Source of the DNA: Candidatus Aerophobetes bacterium Ae_b3a
Lineage (GTDB): Bacteria; Aerophobota; Aerophobia; Aerophobales; AE-B3A
Length of the DNA: 40,379 nt
Direction of reading: 5' to 3'
Assembly: GCA_005223095.1 (NCBI GenBank)
Contig: NJBQ01000010.1
Location: 1-40,379 of the forward strand
Shown here: positions 22,547-29,478 of the stretch, one piece after another
How positions within the stretch are numbered: the stretch's first letter is position 1
How the letters are laid out: every line of letters starts with the position of its first letter
Program-made: the position numbers and the translations under genes
Notes under the pieces: model-generated
What the model was told of the DNA's origin: nothing
Databases searched by the model: none
The model's input: the letters and a program-made list of their open reading frames with translations, nothing else

Positions 22547-23254
22547 ATGGGGATTAATCCGGCTGAAAGGAAAAAACTGGAGAGACTGGAGAAAAAATTA
22601 GGAATAAAATTTGCGCATCTTGACCTTTTAAATCAAGCCTTAGTTCACACCTCTTATGCCAAATCAAATCAAAAAGAGATTCTGTTTCATAATGAAAAAT
22701 TGGAGTTCCTGGGGGATGCTGTCCTGAATTTAGTGACAGCAGAACATCTTTTTCGCCAATATCCATATCTAAATGAGGGAGAATTAACTAAGCTCCGTTC
22801 CAAGATCGTTTCTCAGGAAAGTCTTTCTCGATATGCAGGTAAAATTAAGCTGGGAAAATATATCTTAGTGGGTAAAAACCAGGAGGCAATTCGAAGCCAG
22901 CCTGCTTTATTGGCTGATACGTATGAAGCTATTATAGGGGCTTTCTATTTGGATAAAGGCTTGGATAATGTGCGTTCCTTTATTTCTGACCTATTTCTAA
23001 AGCAGAAGAAAGAAATTGAGCAAATGAACGATTTCAAATCCTGGCTGCAGGAATATGCCCAATCTCTTTACGATACTCTACCTCAATATAAGGTAATTAA
23101 GGAAGTTGGTCCCAACCACAAAAAGAAATTTAAGGTTAGAGTTATGCTTAAGGGAAAGATTTTGGGACAAGGGTGGGGTTTAAGCAAGAAGAAAGCAGAG
23201 ATGATGGCGGCTCGATCTATCTGGGAAAATACAAGGAAACCTGGTAAACTATAA
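22547..23254 (+). CDS. rnc: Ribonuclease III
   Basis: Cuts double-stranded RNA, including rRNA precursors and, by family role, long mRNA hairpins. The 235-residue protein has the signature HNEKLEFLGDAVLNLVTAEH with the metal-binding Glu and Asp, the second metal site DTYEAIIGAFYLDKG, and a C-terminal dsRNA-binding domain (about 160-230) with KKKFKVRVMLKGK and SKKKAEMMAARSIW. The start is ATG 22547. The many long intergenic hairpins in this genome would be natural substrates if transcribed through, which is an inference only. Confidence 0.95.
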   Translation: MGINPAERKKLERLEKKLGIKFAHLDLLNQALVHTSYAKSNQKEILFHNEKLEFLGDAVLNLVTAEHLFRQYPYLNEGELTKLRSKIVSQESLSRYAGKIKLGKYILVGKNQEAIRSQPALLADTYEAIIGAFYLDKGLDNVRSFISDLFLKQKKEIEQMNDFKSWLQEYAQSLYDTLPQYKVIKEVGPNHKKKFKVRVMLKGKILGQGWGLSKKKAEMMAARSIWENTRKPGKL

Positions 23255-23273
23255 GATAAACTCGGGATTTAAA

Positions 23274-24617
23274 ATGGACTCTTTAATGATTAGTATATCT
23301 GGAGTAAGAGGAATTGTGGGAGAGGGCTTTATTCCTGAGATAGTAGCTAGATTTTCTGCTGCTTTTGCTGCCTTTACTGGAAAGGGAACAGTTGTAGTTG
23401 CTTCAGATACAAGAACATCAAATTATATGTTCAAATATGCTGTTTTTAGCGGCCTACTTTCTGGTGGTTCTCAAGTGATAGATGTAGGCGTCTGTCCTAC
23501 ACCTTCTCTTCAGCTTATGGTAGAGAAACTGAAGGCTGACGGGGGAATAGTTATCACCGGAAGTCATAACCCAGCCCAGTGGAACGCATTGAAGTTTGTT
23601 CGCTCTGATGGACTCTTTCTTTATCCTGAACAGGCGAAAATCCTTCTAAAGATATATAATGGCCGAAAAATAGGGCGTGTTCGATGGGATAAAGTAGGGA
23701 AAGTCCGTAAGGATAGTGCGGCCATAAAAAATCATCTTGACAAAGTCCTACAGACTGTAAAGAGGGAGAAAATCAGAAGCAAAAGGTTCAAGGTTGTCCT
23801 TGATTCCTGTAATGGAGCAGGAGCATTAATTAGTCCTGAACTTCTTCAACGATTGGGATGCCAGGTGGTCGAACTCAATTCCCGTCCTGACGGAAGGTTT
23901 GCTCACTCACCTGAACCCGTTGCTTCTAACTTGACTCAGTTATCGCAACTGGTCGAATCTGAAAAGGCAGATATAGGTTTCGCTCATGATGCTGACGCAG
24001 ATAGAGTAGCTATAGTTACGGAACAAGGAAGAATCTTGCCTGAAGATTATTCGCTTCTCCTGGCTACCAAATTCACACTTACTAACAAGAGAGGGTTGGT
24101 AGTTACTAACCTTTCTACCACTCGGGCACTGGAGGAGGTAGCTGAGCAGTTCAACTGTCCAGTGAAAAGGACAAAAATAGGTGATATTCACGTATCTCGT
24201 TGCATGAAGGAAAAAAAAGCGGTGATAGGAGGAGAAGGTAATGGAGGAGTGATTCTTCCCCAAATTCACTATGCTCGGGATGGAATTGCTGCTATTGCTC
24301 TGCTATTAGAGTATTTAGCCGAAACAAACGAGTCAATTTCAAAATTAGCCAGTAATTTGCCTCATTATTATATGATTAAAAGAAAACTAAAAACTACTAG
24401 AGAGAATTTTTCTTTACTTAAGATCAGACTAAAAAAGGAATTTGGAGGAGCAAAATTTAATTTCCTTGATGGTATCAAAGTCGATTTAGATAAGAGTTGG
24501 ATTCATGTAAGACATTCTGGTACTGAGCCGGTAATCCGTATTATTACTGAAGCTAAGACAAAAAGAGAAGCAGAGGACTTACATAAAATAACTTCTTCCT
24601 TTTTTAAGACGGCTTAA
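23274..24617 (+). CDS. glmM: Phosphoglucosamine mutase / phosphohexomutase
   Basis: Alpha-D-phosphohexomutase, 447 residues, that most likely turns glucosamine-6-phosphate into glucosamine-1-phosphate for UDP-GlcNAc. The active-site Ser is Ser 97 in ITGSHNPAQWNALK, the Mg loop is HDADADRVAIV (about 240-250), the sugar loop is GGEGNGGVI, and the phosphate-binding end is RHSGTEPVIRI. The GEGNGG sugar loop is the form found in archaeal-type and some bacterial enzymes with mutase activity on phosphomannose or phosphoglucosamine, so phosphomannomutase activity cannot be ruled out. No ribosome site stands out. It lies 19 bases after rnc. Confidence 0.85.
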   Translation: MDSLMISISGVRGIVGEGFIPEIVARFSAAFAAFTGKGTVVVASDTRTSNYMFKYAVFSGLLSGGSQVIDVGVCPTPSLQLMVEKLKADGGIVITGSHNPAQWNALKFVRSDGLFLYPEQAKILLKIYNGRKIGRVRWDKVGKVRKDSAAIKNHLDKVLQTVKREKIRSKRFKVVLDSCNGAGALISPELLQRLGCQVVELNSRPDGRFAHSPEPVASNLTQLSQLVESEKADIGFAHDADADRVAIVTEQGRILPEDYSLLLATKFTLTNKRGLVVTNLSTTRALEEVAEQFNCPVKRTKIGDIHVSRCMKEKKAVIGGEGNGGVILPQIHYARDGIAAIALLLEYLAETNESISKLASNLPHYYMIKRKLKTTRENFSLLKIRLKKEFGGAKFNFLDGIKVDLDKSWIHVRHSGTEPVIRIITEAKTKREAEDLHKITSSFFKTA

Positions 24618-24696
24618 CTACTTTTCTACTGCCTTGCCTTTACTCCTTTTTAGCACTATTCTTGCTTTTTTTAGGAGCAGATTAAGAGGTGAATGT

Positions 24697-25188
24697 GTGA
24701 AACAGAAAACCGATTTGCTGAAAAAAGAAGACAAAAGGGACCCAAATAGGGCTAGAGAATATGCCTTAAGGCTTCTGGAATATAGAGAAAGAAGTGAGCA
24801 GGAAATTAAAGAGAGAATGGCCAGGAAGAATTATAATGAGAGATTAATTAAGAGTACTATAAAGTCCCTCAAAAACCATAATCTAGTGAATGACAGGAGA
24901 TTCGCTCGTATGTGGGCAGAGAGCTGTCTAAGGAGAAGTTACGGAAGATGGAAGGTGCGGAGTGACCTAAATAAAAAAGGAATAGATGAAGAGATAGTTG
25001 AAGAGGTTCTTAGAGAATCATATTCTAAAGTGGATGAGCTCCAAATAGCCCTCGCCCTGATCCAGAAAAAGTGGCCTTTTTTGAAGGAAGAGAAAAATAC
25101 TCTATTACGACGAGTATCTGACTTTCTGAAACGAAGGGGGTTTCCTTTTGAGGTGATAGCCGAAGTGATAAGACAACAATACGGGTAA
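24697..25188 (+). CDS. recX: RecX family regulatory protein
   Basis: Helical-repeat protein that modulates RecA filaments. The core EYALRLLEYRERSEQEIKER followed by LVNDRRFARMWAESCLRRSYGRWKVRSDLNKKGI is the RecX pattern, and the protein ends with a third three-helix repeat. GTG 24697 is chosen because GAGGTG precedes it and homology begins soon after, giving 163 residues; a longer frame from TTG 24634 adds 21 hydrophobic residues that do not fit the family. recA is not adjacent. A tRNA promoter follows directly. Confidence 0.87.
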   Translation: MKQKTDLLKKEDKRDPNRAREYALRLLEYRERSEQEIKERMARKNYNERLIKSTIKSLKNHNLVNDRRFARMWAESCLRRSYGRWKVRSDLNKKGIDEEIVEEVLRESYSKVDELQIALALIQKKWPFLKEEKNTLLRRVSDFLKRRGFPFEVIAEVIRQQYG

Positions 25189-25193
25189 ATTAT

Positions 25194-25221
25194 TTGACAG
25201 TAGCCAATTATTTGATAAAAT
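25194..25221 (+). promoter_or_regulatory. Promoter of the tRNA-Lys/Glu/Val cluster
   Basis: TTGACA (25194-25199), 16-base spacer, TAAAAT (25216-25221), 15 bases before the first tRNA. The position directly ahead of stable RNA genes makes this one of the more trustworthy promoters in the window. Confidence 0.65.
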
Positions 25222-25236
25222 ACAGACTGATTAGTA

Positions 25237-25309
25237 GAGCCGTTAGCTCAGCTGGTAGAGCATCGCCCTTTTAAGGCGAGGGTCGCAGGTTCAACCCCTG
25301 CACGGCTCA
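25237..25309 (+). tRNA. tRNA-Lys (TTT)
   Basis: Acceptor GAGCCGT/ACGGCTC, D arm AGCTCAGCTGGTAGAGC, anticodon stem TCGCC/GGCGA with loop CTTTTAA giving TTT, T arm GCAGG-TTCAACC-CCTGC, discriminator A. The next bases are CCC, so CCA is not encoded. Confidence 0.94.
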
Positions 25310-25313
25310 CCCT

Positions 25314-25386
25314 GTCCCCATAGTCTAACGGATTAGGACACTGGGTTTTCATCCCAGCGATGGGGGTTCGACTCCCCCTGGGGGCA
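25314..25386 (+). tRNA. tRNA-Glu (TTC)
   Basis: Acceptor GTCCCCA/TGGGGGC, anticodon stem CTGGG/CCCAG with loop TTTTCAT giving TTC, T arm GGGGG-TTCGACT-CCCCC, discriminator A, no encoded CCA. It complements tRNA-Glu(CTC) at 12650. Confidence 0.93.
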
Positions 25387-25387
25387 C

Positions 25388-25462
25388 GCGGGGTTAGCTC
25401 AGAGGAAGAGCGCTTGCCTTACAAGCAAGAGGTCGTTGGTTCGAGCCCATCACCCCGCACCA
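25388..25462 (+). tRNA. tRNA-Val (TAC)
   Basis: Acceptor GCGGGGT/ACCCCGC, D arm AGCTCAGAGGAAGAGC, anticodon stem CTTGC/GCAAG with loop CTTACAA giving TAC, discriminator A and encoded CCA at 25460-25462. It starts one base after tRNA-Glu. Confidence 0.94.
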
Positions 25463-25466
25463 AGCT

Positions 25467-25717
25467 GGTGAATGGTGAATCGTATTTGGTGAATCGCTAA
25501 AAAAGCAAAACCTAAATACAATTCACGTAAGTGCTCAGTGAACCCCGTGTCATTGCGAGGGATGAAATCCCGAAGTAATCCGCGAAGCGTCGCGAGGTTG
25601 CAGCAACCGTGGCGATCTCCTTGGGATTGCCACGTCGCTTTCGCTCCTCGCAATGGCAGTAGTATACGTGCTTTAGTGAATATTTACCAATTCACGATTC
25701 ACGAAATACGATTCACC
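25467..25717. repeat. Heptad hairpin, GTGAATG type, interrupted
   Basis: The left arm GGTGAATGGTGAATCG plus GGTGAATCGC lies at 25467-25497; the right arm CCAATTCACGATTCACGAAA and TACGATTCACC at 25687-25717. A partial right arm AAATACAATTCACG (25513-25526) lies close to the left arm, and a different palindromic repeat sits between (25551-25655). The whole span fills the gap between tRNA-Val and the zinc-ribbon gene. Confidence 0.8.
25551..25655. repeat. CATTGCGAGG terminal-inverted repeat element
   Basis: CATTGCGAGG at 25551-25560 and CCTCGCAATG at 25646-25655 are perfect inverted ends of a 105-bp, GC-richer element with internal GCGAAGCG and GTGGCGATCTCC/GGGATTGCCAC parts. Related wording (CATTGCGAGG..GCGAAGC..GGCAATC) is, from my recollection, common as dispersed palindromic elements in many bacteria. 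Flanks read ACGTAAGTGCTCAGTGAA and ACGTGCTTTAGTGAA, which might be an imperfect target duplication. It encodes nothing. Confidence 0.65.
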
Positions 25718-25738
25718 ATATACAAGGAGGGGGTATCC

Positions 25739-26446
25739 GTGCTTAAGGATTTATCTTTACTTATAGGACTTCAGGAGTTGGATCTAAAAATAGAGAAGAA
25801 TGGAATAAAAGAAAAAAAGTTGTCTTCTCAAATAGAAGGAGAACGTAAGAGGGTATTGGAACTAGAGGAAAATTTATTGAAAAAAAAAGAGATGCTGAAG
25901 CATATTCAAATAGAGAGAAGGAATAAAGAAAGAAGTATAGAAGAAATCGACTCGCTCCTGGCAAAACACGAAGAAGAAAAGTACAAGATTAAATCCAATG
26001 AAGAATTTGCAGCACTGGAAAAAGAAATTAGTCAGGGAGAAGAAGAAAAAAACAAGGCAGAAGATATCCTGTTGGAATTAATGGAAAGGGAAGAAGGCCT
26101 GGATGAAGAGCTCCCTGTTTTAGAAAAAGAAAGTAAACAAGCCAATAAGGATTGCCAGGAAAAGGAGCGTATTCTTAGAGCAGACCTAGATAGTACCATT
26201 GAACAACTCAAAGATCTGGAAAATAATCGGAAAAAAAATATTTCTCAATTGAATTCTGTTCTTTTCCAACGTTACAAACAACTACAGAAAACTAGAGAAA
26301 ACCCGGTGGTGCTGTCTATTAGTAACGGCATATGTGACGGATGTAATGTGAAAGTTCCTCCTTCTTTGGTGGCTCGAGTTAGAAGAAGAGAAGAGATTGT
26401 CTACTGTGAAAACTGTACCCGTATATTATATATGAACAATTCTTAA
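25739..26446 (+). CDS. Coiled-coil protein with C4 zinc ribbon (zf-RING_7 type)
   Basis: A 235-residue protein: a long charged coiled coil (about residues 15-185, rich in Glu and Lys) followed by a C-terminal zinc ribbon CDGCNVKVPPSLVARV..YCENC with four Cys. This is the family of CT398/DUF164-like proteins found in most bacteria, thought to bind nucleic acid or act as a chaperone for secretion or transcription; the function is not settled. GTG 25739 is chosen because of AAGGAGG 8 bases upstream and because homology begins with LKDLSLLIGLQELD; the longer frame from 25538 translates repeat DNA. Confidence 0.85.
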   Translation: MLKDLSLLIGLQELDLKIEKNGIKEKKLSSQIEGERKRVLELEENLLKKKEMLKHIQIERRNKERSIEEIDSLLAKHEEEKYKIKSNEEFAALEKEISQGEEEKNKAEDILLELMEREEGLDEELPVLEKESKQANKDCQEKERILRADLDSTIEQLKDLENNRKKNISQLNSVLFQRYKQLQKTRENPVVLSISNGICDGCNVKVPPSLVARVRRREEIVYCENCTRILYMNNS

Positions 26447-26491
26447 TCGTATATCGAAAAGAAAAGAAGTAGTATGATATACGACATACGA
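26446..26491. repeat. Heptad hairpin, CGTATAT type
   Basis: The left arm ATCGTATATCG begins at the zinc-ribbon gene stop codon; the right arm is GATATACGACATACGA (26476-26491). The same unit builds the array at 12457-12490. Confidence 0.65.
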
Positions 26492-26547
26492 GTATAGGGG
26501 CAGGGAAACAAAGTCTTGAGGCGTATCCTGTAGAGGTGTAAAAAGAT

Positions 26548-26967
26548 ATGTCTATCTTATGTCTGGATGTTGGAGACAGGACTATAGGAATAGCAGTAAG
26601 TGATTCTTTGCGAATCGTAGCTTCCGGTATAGGTCAATTGAGAAGGGATAAACCTGAAAAGAATAAAGAGTTAGAGCATATTAAATCTCTTATTTTTCAA
26701 TATGAGGTTGACAAACTGGTAGTGGGACTTCCTTTAAGTATGAAAGGAGAAGAAGGAGAGCAGGCAAAACGGGTACGTAATTTCGTTGCTGAGCTATCCT
26801 CTGGAATAGAGATTCCGGTGGTCCTATTTGATGAAAGACTATCAACAGTGGAGGCAGAAAAGGTATTAAGGGAAGCAAAAGTAAGTCCCCTGAAACGAAG
26901 AAAAGTTAGAGATAAAATTGCGGCTACCGTCATTTTGCAGAACTATCTGAACTCCCAGAGACCGTGA
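26548..26967 (+). CDS. ruvX: RuvX/YqgF, putative pre-16S rRNA nuclease
   Basis: RNase H-fold protein (139 residues), known as a Holliday-junction-resolvase-like enzyme that helps mature the 5' end of 16S rRNA. It has LCLDVGDRTIGIAVSD with the first catalytic Asp, VVGLPLSMKGEEG, the Glu-bearing FDERLSTVEAE, and a C-terminal RDKIAATVILQNYL with the last acidic residue. GAGGTG lies 9 bases upstream of the ATG. The stop codon is followed directly by an AGTATCT-type array. It is usually next to mltG in Gram-positive-like and candidate-phylum genomes, as here. Confidence 0.93.
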   Translation: MSILCLDVGDRTIGIAVSDSLRIVASGIGQLRRDKPEKNKELEHIKSLIFQYEVDKLVVGLPLSMKGEEGEQAKRVRNFVAELSSGIEIPVVLFDERLSTVEAEKVLREAKVSPLKRRKVRDKIAATVILQNYLNSQRP

Positions 26968-26993
26968 ATCGTATCTAGTATCTGGTATCTCGA
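26966..26993. repeat. Heptad array, AGTATCT type
   Basis: ATCGTATCTAGTATCTGGTATCTCGAG is three 7-base units starting at the ruvX stop codon; a matching second arm before mltG is not seen. Confidence 0.6.
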
Positions 26994-27069
26994 GAAGAAG
27001 AAGGAGAAGAAGAGTATAAGTTATAGACATGGGAGCCGAACAATAAGATACTTTTTCCAATGATTAAGA

Positions 27070-28095
27070 ATGGTTTCTAAGAAAATATGGTGGAAGAATA
27101 TAATAGTTGCGGCAGTGCTTTTTTCATCAGTTTTGCTTCTATCCTGGATATTCCTCCCTTTCTATAGCTCGGCTCCTGTCAATATTCTTATTCCCGCCGG
27201 GGCGGACTCTTTTGAAATTGCCAATATCTTGCGGCAGCAAGCAGTTATTAAAAACAAATTTCTTTTTATTCTTCTTTCTAAAGCTCTCAATTGGGAGAAA
27301 GACCTCAAGGCAGGTAATTATGAATTCAGCTCCTCTAATATGATCGATATTTTAGGTAAGCTAAAAAAAGGAGGAATAAAGAGGTCTCGAGTTACTATTC
27401 CTGAAGGGCTTCCTGAATGGGAGGTATCACAGATTTTAGAGAAAGAAAAAATAATAAAAAAGAACGATTTTTTAGCACTGGTCAATGACCCTGGAATTTT
27501 TAAGGAGGAATTTTCTTTTCTTTTATCAGTGGAGAGTCTAGAGGGATATCTTTATCCTGATACTTATTATTTCTTTGTAGAGGAGAACGAGGTACAAGTG
27601 ATAAGGAAATTTCTTGTTCGTTTCCAGGAGATAGTTTTGCCTCTCTATGAAGAGAAAATTCCTAAGAACAATCTCTCTGCGGAAGAGATAATCATCCTAG
27701 CTTCAATAGTAGAAAAAGAAGCACAGATTAATTTAGAAAAACCTATTATTGCTGCTGTTTTCCATAATCGTCTTGAAAAAGGGATGAAACTGCGGGCGGA
27801 CCCCACTGTGAAATATGCTCTGGGAAACTTCCAGGAACGGTTGACCTATGAGGACCTGACTGTATCGTCTCCCTATAACACCTATGTATATCACGGACTT
27901 CCTCCCGGCCCTATCTGTAACCCAGGAAAGGATAGTATCTATGCTGTCCTATATCCTGATGAGGTAGACTACTTCTACTTTGTAGCTAAGGGTGACGGAA
28001 CTCATAAGTTCAGTGACACCTACGAAGAACATCTAAAGGCAGTCTATAAGTACAGAAAGGAAAAGATTAATGATTCTGTCACCTCGGGGAGTTGA
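27070..28095 (+). CDS. mltG: Endolytic murein transglycosylase MltG
   Basis: Cuts nascent glycan strands in the cell wall and so ends their elongation. The 341-residue protein has one N-terminal transmembrane helix (about 10-31), a LysM-like region (IPAGADSFEIANILRQQ), and the YceG catalytic domain with ESLEGYLYPDTYYF, the catalytic Glu in ILASIVEKEAQ, FHNRLEKGMKLRADPTV and YNTYVYHGLPPGPICNPG. The 3' end overlaps the start of hisS by 26 bases in another frame, so the two are translated from one message. The ATG lacks an obvious Shine-Dalgarno. Confidence 0.94.
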   Translation: MVSKKIWWKNIIVAAVLFSSVLLLSWIFLPFYSSAPVNILIPAGADSFEIANILRQQAVIKNKFLFILLSKALNWEKDLKAGNYEFSSSNMIDILGKLKKGGIKRSRVTIPEGLPEWEVSQILEKEKIIKKNDFLALVNDPGIFKEEFSFLLSVESLEGYLYPDTYYFFVEENEVQVIRKFLVRFQEIVLPLYEEKIPKNNLSAEEIIILASIVEKEAQINLEKPIIAAVFHNRLEKGMKLRADPTVKYALGNFQERLTYEDLTVSSPYNTYVYHGLPPGPICNPGKDSIYAVLYPDEVDYFYFVAKGDGTHKFSDTYEEHLKAVYKYRKEKINDSVTSGS

Positions 28096-29326
28096 AGATA
28101 TACTCCCTGAAAGGATTTACCAGTACCAGTGGCTTGAGAGAAAAGCCTGTTCTATTTTTTCCCTGCATGGATACGATGAGATAAGAACTCCCACTTTTGA
28201 AAAAACGGAGTTGTTCCTGCGTAGCGTAGGTCAAGAAACAGATGCCGGTAAGCAGATGTATACCTTCCTGGATAAAAAAGGAAGAAAACTGTCTCTGCGT
28301 CCCGAAGCTACTGCTTCAGTAGCCAGGGCTTACTTAGAACATAAGCTAGATAAACAGTCCGCAGAATGGCGGGTCTTTTATATCGGTTCTATGTTTAGGT
28401 ATGAAAGACCGCAGGCAGGCCGTTTGAGAGAGTTTCGTCAAATAGGAGTGGAAGCCATAGGGCAAGCAAGTCCGTATCTTGACGTGGAAATTATAAGTAT
28501 AGGATTTGAATTCTTCAGAGAAATAGGTTTTGCCGATTTTGATATTCAACTCAATTCTATTGGATGTAAGAAGTGTAGTTCTCTCTATAAGAGAGAGCTC
28601 AAGAAATATCTCAAGAACCACGTAGGTGGTCTTTGCCCTGTATGCAAAAACCGGCTTGAATACAATACCCTGCGTGTTCTCGACTGTAAGAATAAAGAGT
28701 GTCGTTTAATAATAGAGCAAGTTCCCGTGCTAGGGGACTATTTATGTGATGATTGTCAAATCCATTTCGAGAGGGTAAAGATGGGTTTAGGTTATATCGG
28801 TATTCAATTTAGCTTCAATCCTCGTTTAGTAAGAGGGCTTGATTACTATACGAGAACTGTTTTTGAATTTGTGGCTCCTTCGCTGGGAGCTCAGGATACT
28901 ATTTGCGGAGGAGGAAGATACGATGATTTAGTGGAAGAGCTAGGAGGACCTTCTACGCCTGCTGCCGGTTTTTCCATAGGAATAGAACGACTTTTGATTG
29001 CTCTAAATAAAAACAGAGCAGAGATTCCTTCTGCCACCACTCCTTTTATCTATATAGCCACTTTGGGTGAAGCAAATCAGACTAAAGGATACCAGATAGC
29101 AGCCTTATTCCGTTCTCAGGGTATAAGGACCTGGCTGAACCTATCAGAGAAGAGTCTCTCCTCCCAATTAAAAATAGCTGATAAAAAAGGAATTAAGTGG
29201 GTAATGATTGTGGGAGAGAGAGAAGTAACAGAGAATCGATTCATTCTGAGGAATATGCAAACAGGCAACCAGGAAAAGATAGACTGGGCTGATTTTAAAC
29301 AATTTATCAGAAGATTGCAATCGTGA
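28070..29326 (+). CDS. hisS: Histidyl-tRNA synthetase
   Basis: Class II synthetase, 418 residues. Motif 2 is around EWRVFYIGSMFRYERPQAGRLREFRQIG, the His-specific motif is LVRGLDYYTRTVFEF, and motif 3 is AAGFSIGIERLLIAL; a C-terminal anticodon domain starts near residue 320. Four Cys in the insert (CKKC, CPVC, CKNKEC, CDDC) suggest a zinc-binding knuckle between motif 2 and the His motif, which is not universal in HisRS. AAAGGA lies upstream of ATG 28070 within mltG. The stop codon TGA is part of a GTGAATA unit, so the last residue or two derive from the hairpin. Confidence 0.95.
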   Translation: MILSPRGVEDILPERIYQYQWLERKACSIFSLHGYDEIRTPTFEKTELFLRSVGQETDAGKQMYTFLDKKGRKLSLRPEATASVARAYLEHKLDKQSAEWRVFYIGSMFRYERPQAGRLREFRQIGVEAIGQASPYLDVEIISIGFEFFREIGFADFDIQLNSIGCKKCSSLYKRELKKYLKNHVGGLCPVCKNRLEYNTLRVLDCKNKECRLIIEQVPVLGDYLCDDCQIHFERVKMGLGYIGIQFSFNPRLVRGLDYYTRTVFEFVAPSLGAQDTICGGGRYDDLVEELGGPSTPAAGFSIGIERLLIALNKNRAEIPSATTPFIYIATLGEANQTKGYQIAALFRSQGIRTWLNLSEKSLSSQLKIADKKGIKWVMIVGEREVTENRFILRNMQTGNQEKIDWADFKQFIRRLQS

Positions 29327-29403
29327 ATAGTGAATGGTGAATGGTGAATGGTCAAAAAACAGGAACGGAGAATGCGATTCACGATTCACGAAATACGATT
29401 CAC
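29321..29403. repeat. Heptad hairpin, GTGAATG type
   Basis: The left arm CGTGAATAGTGAATGGTGAA and TGGTGAATGG contains the hisS stop codon; the right arm CGATTCACGATTCACGAAAT and ACGATTCACC (29375-29403) pairs with it across about 22 bases. It is followed by the third ACAGYGACGGAAG-like tail at 29409-29444. Confidence 0.87.
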
Positions 29404-29408
29404 CAGTT

Positions 29409-29444
29409 CCAGTGATAGACAGACATTTTTCCGAGATATTTCTT
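29409..29444 (+). repeat. ACAGYGACGGAAGAAATT element, copy 3 (diverged)
   Basis: CCAGTGATAGACAGACATTT and CCGAGATATTTCTT follow the GTGAATG hairpin in the same position and direction as at 5595-5629. The similarity is loose but the placement is the same. Confidence 0.4.
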
Positions 29445-29478
29445 AAAAACCTACGTTAATAATGAGGAGATAGAGATT

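Noticed and set aside
25538-25738. Long N-terminal extension of the zinc-ribbon protein
   Set aside because: It translates the CATTGCGAGG element and a hairpin arm; a strong Shine-Dalgarno and family homology begin at 25739.
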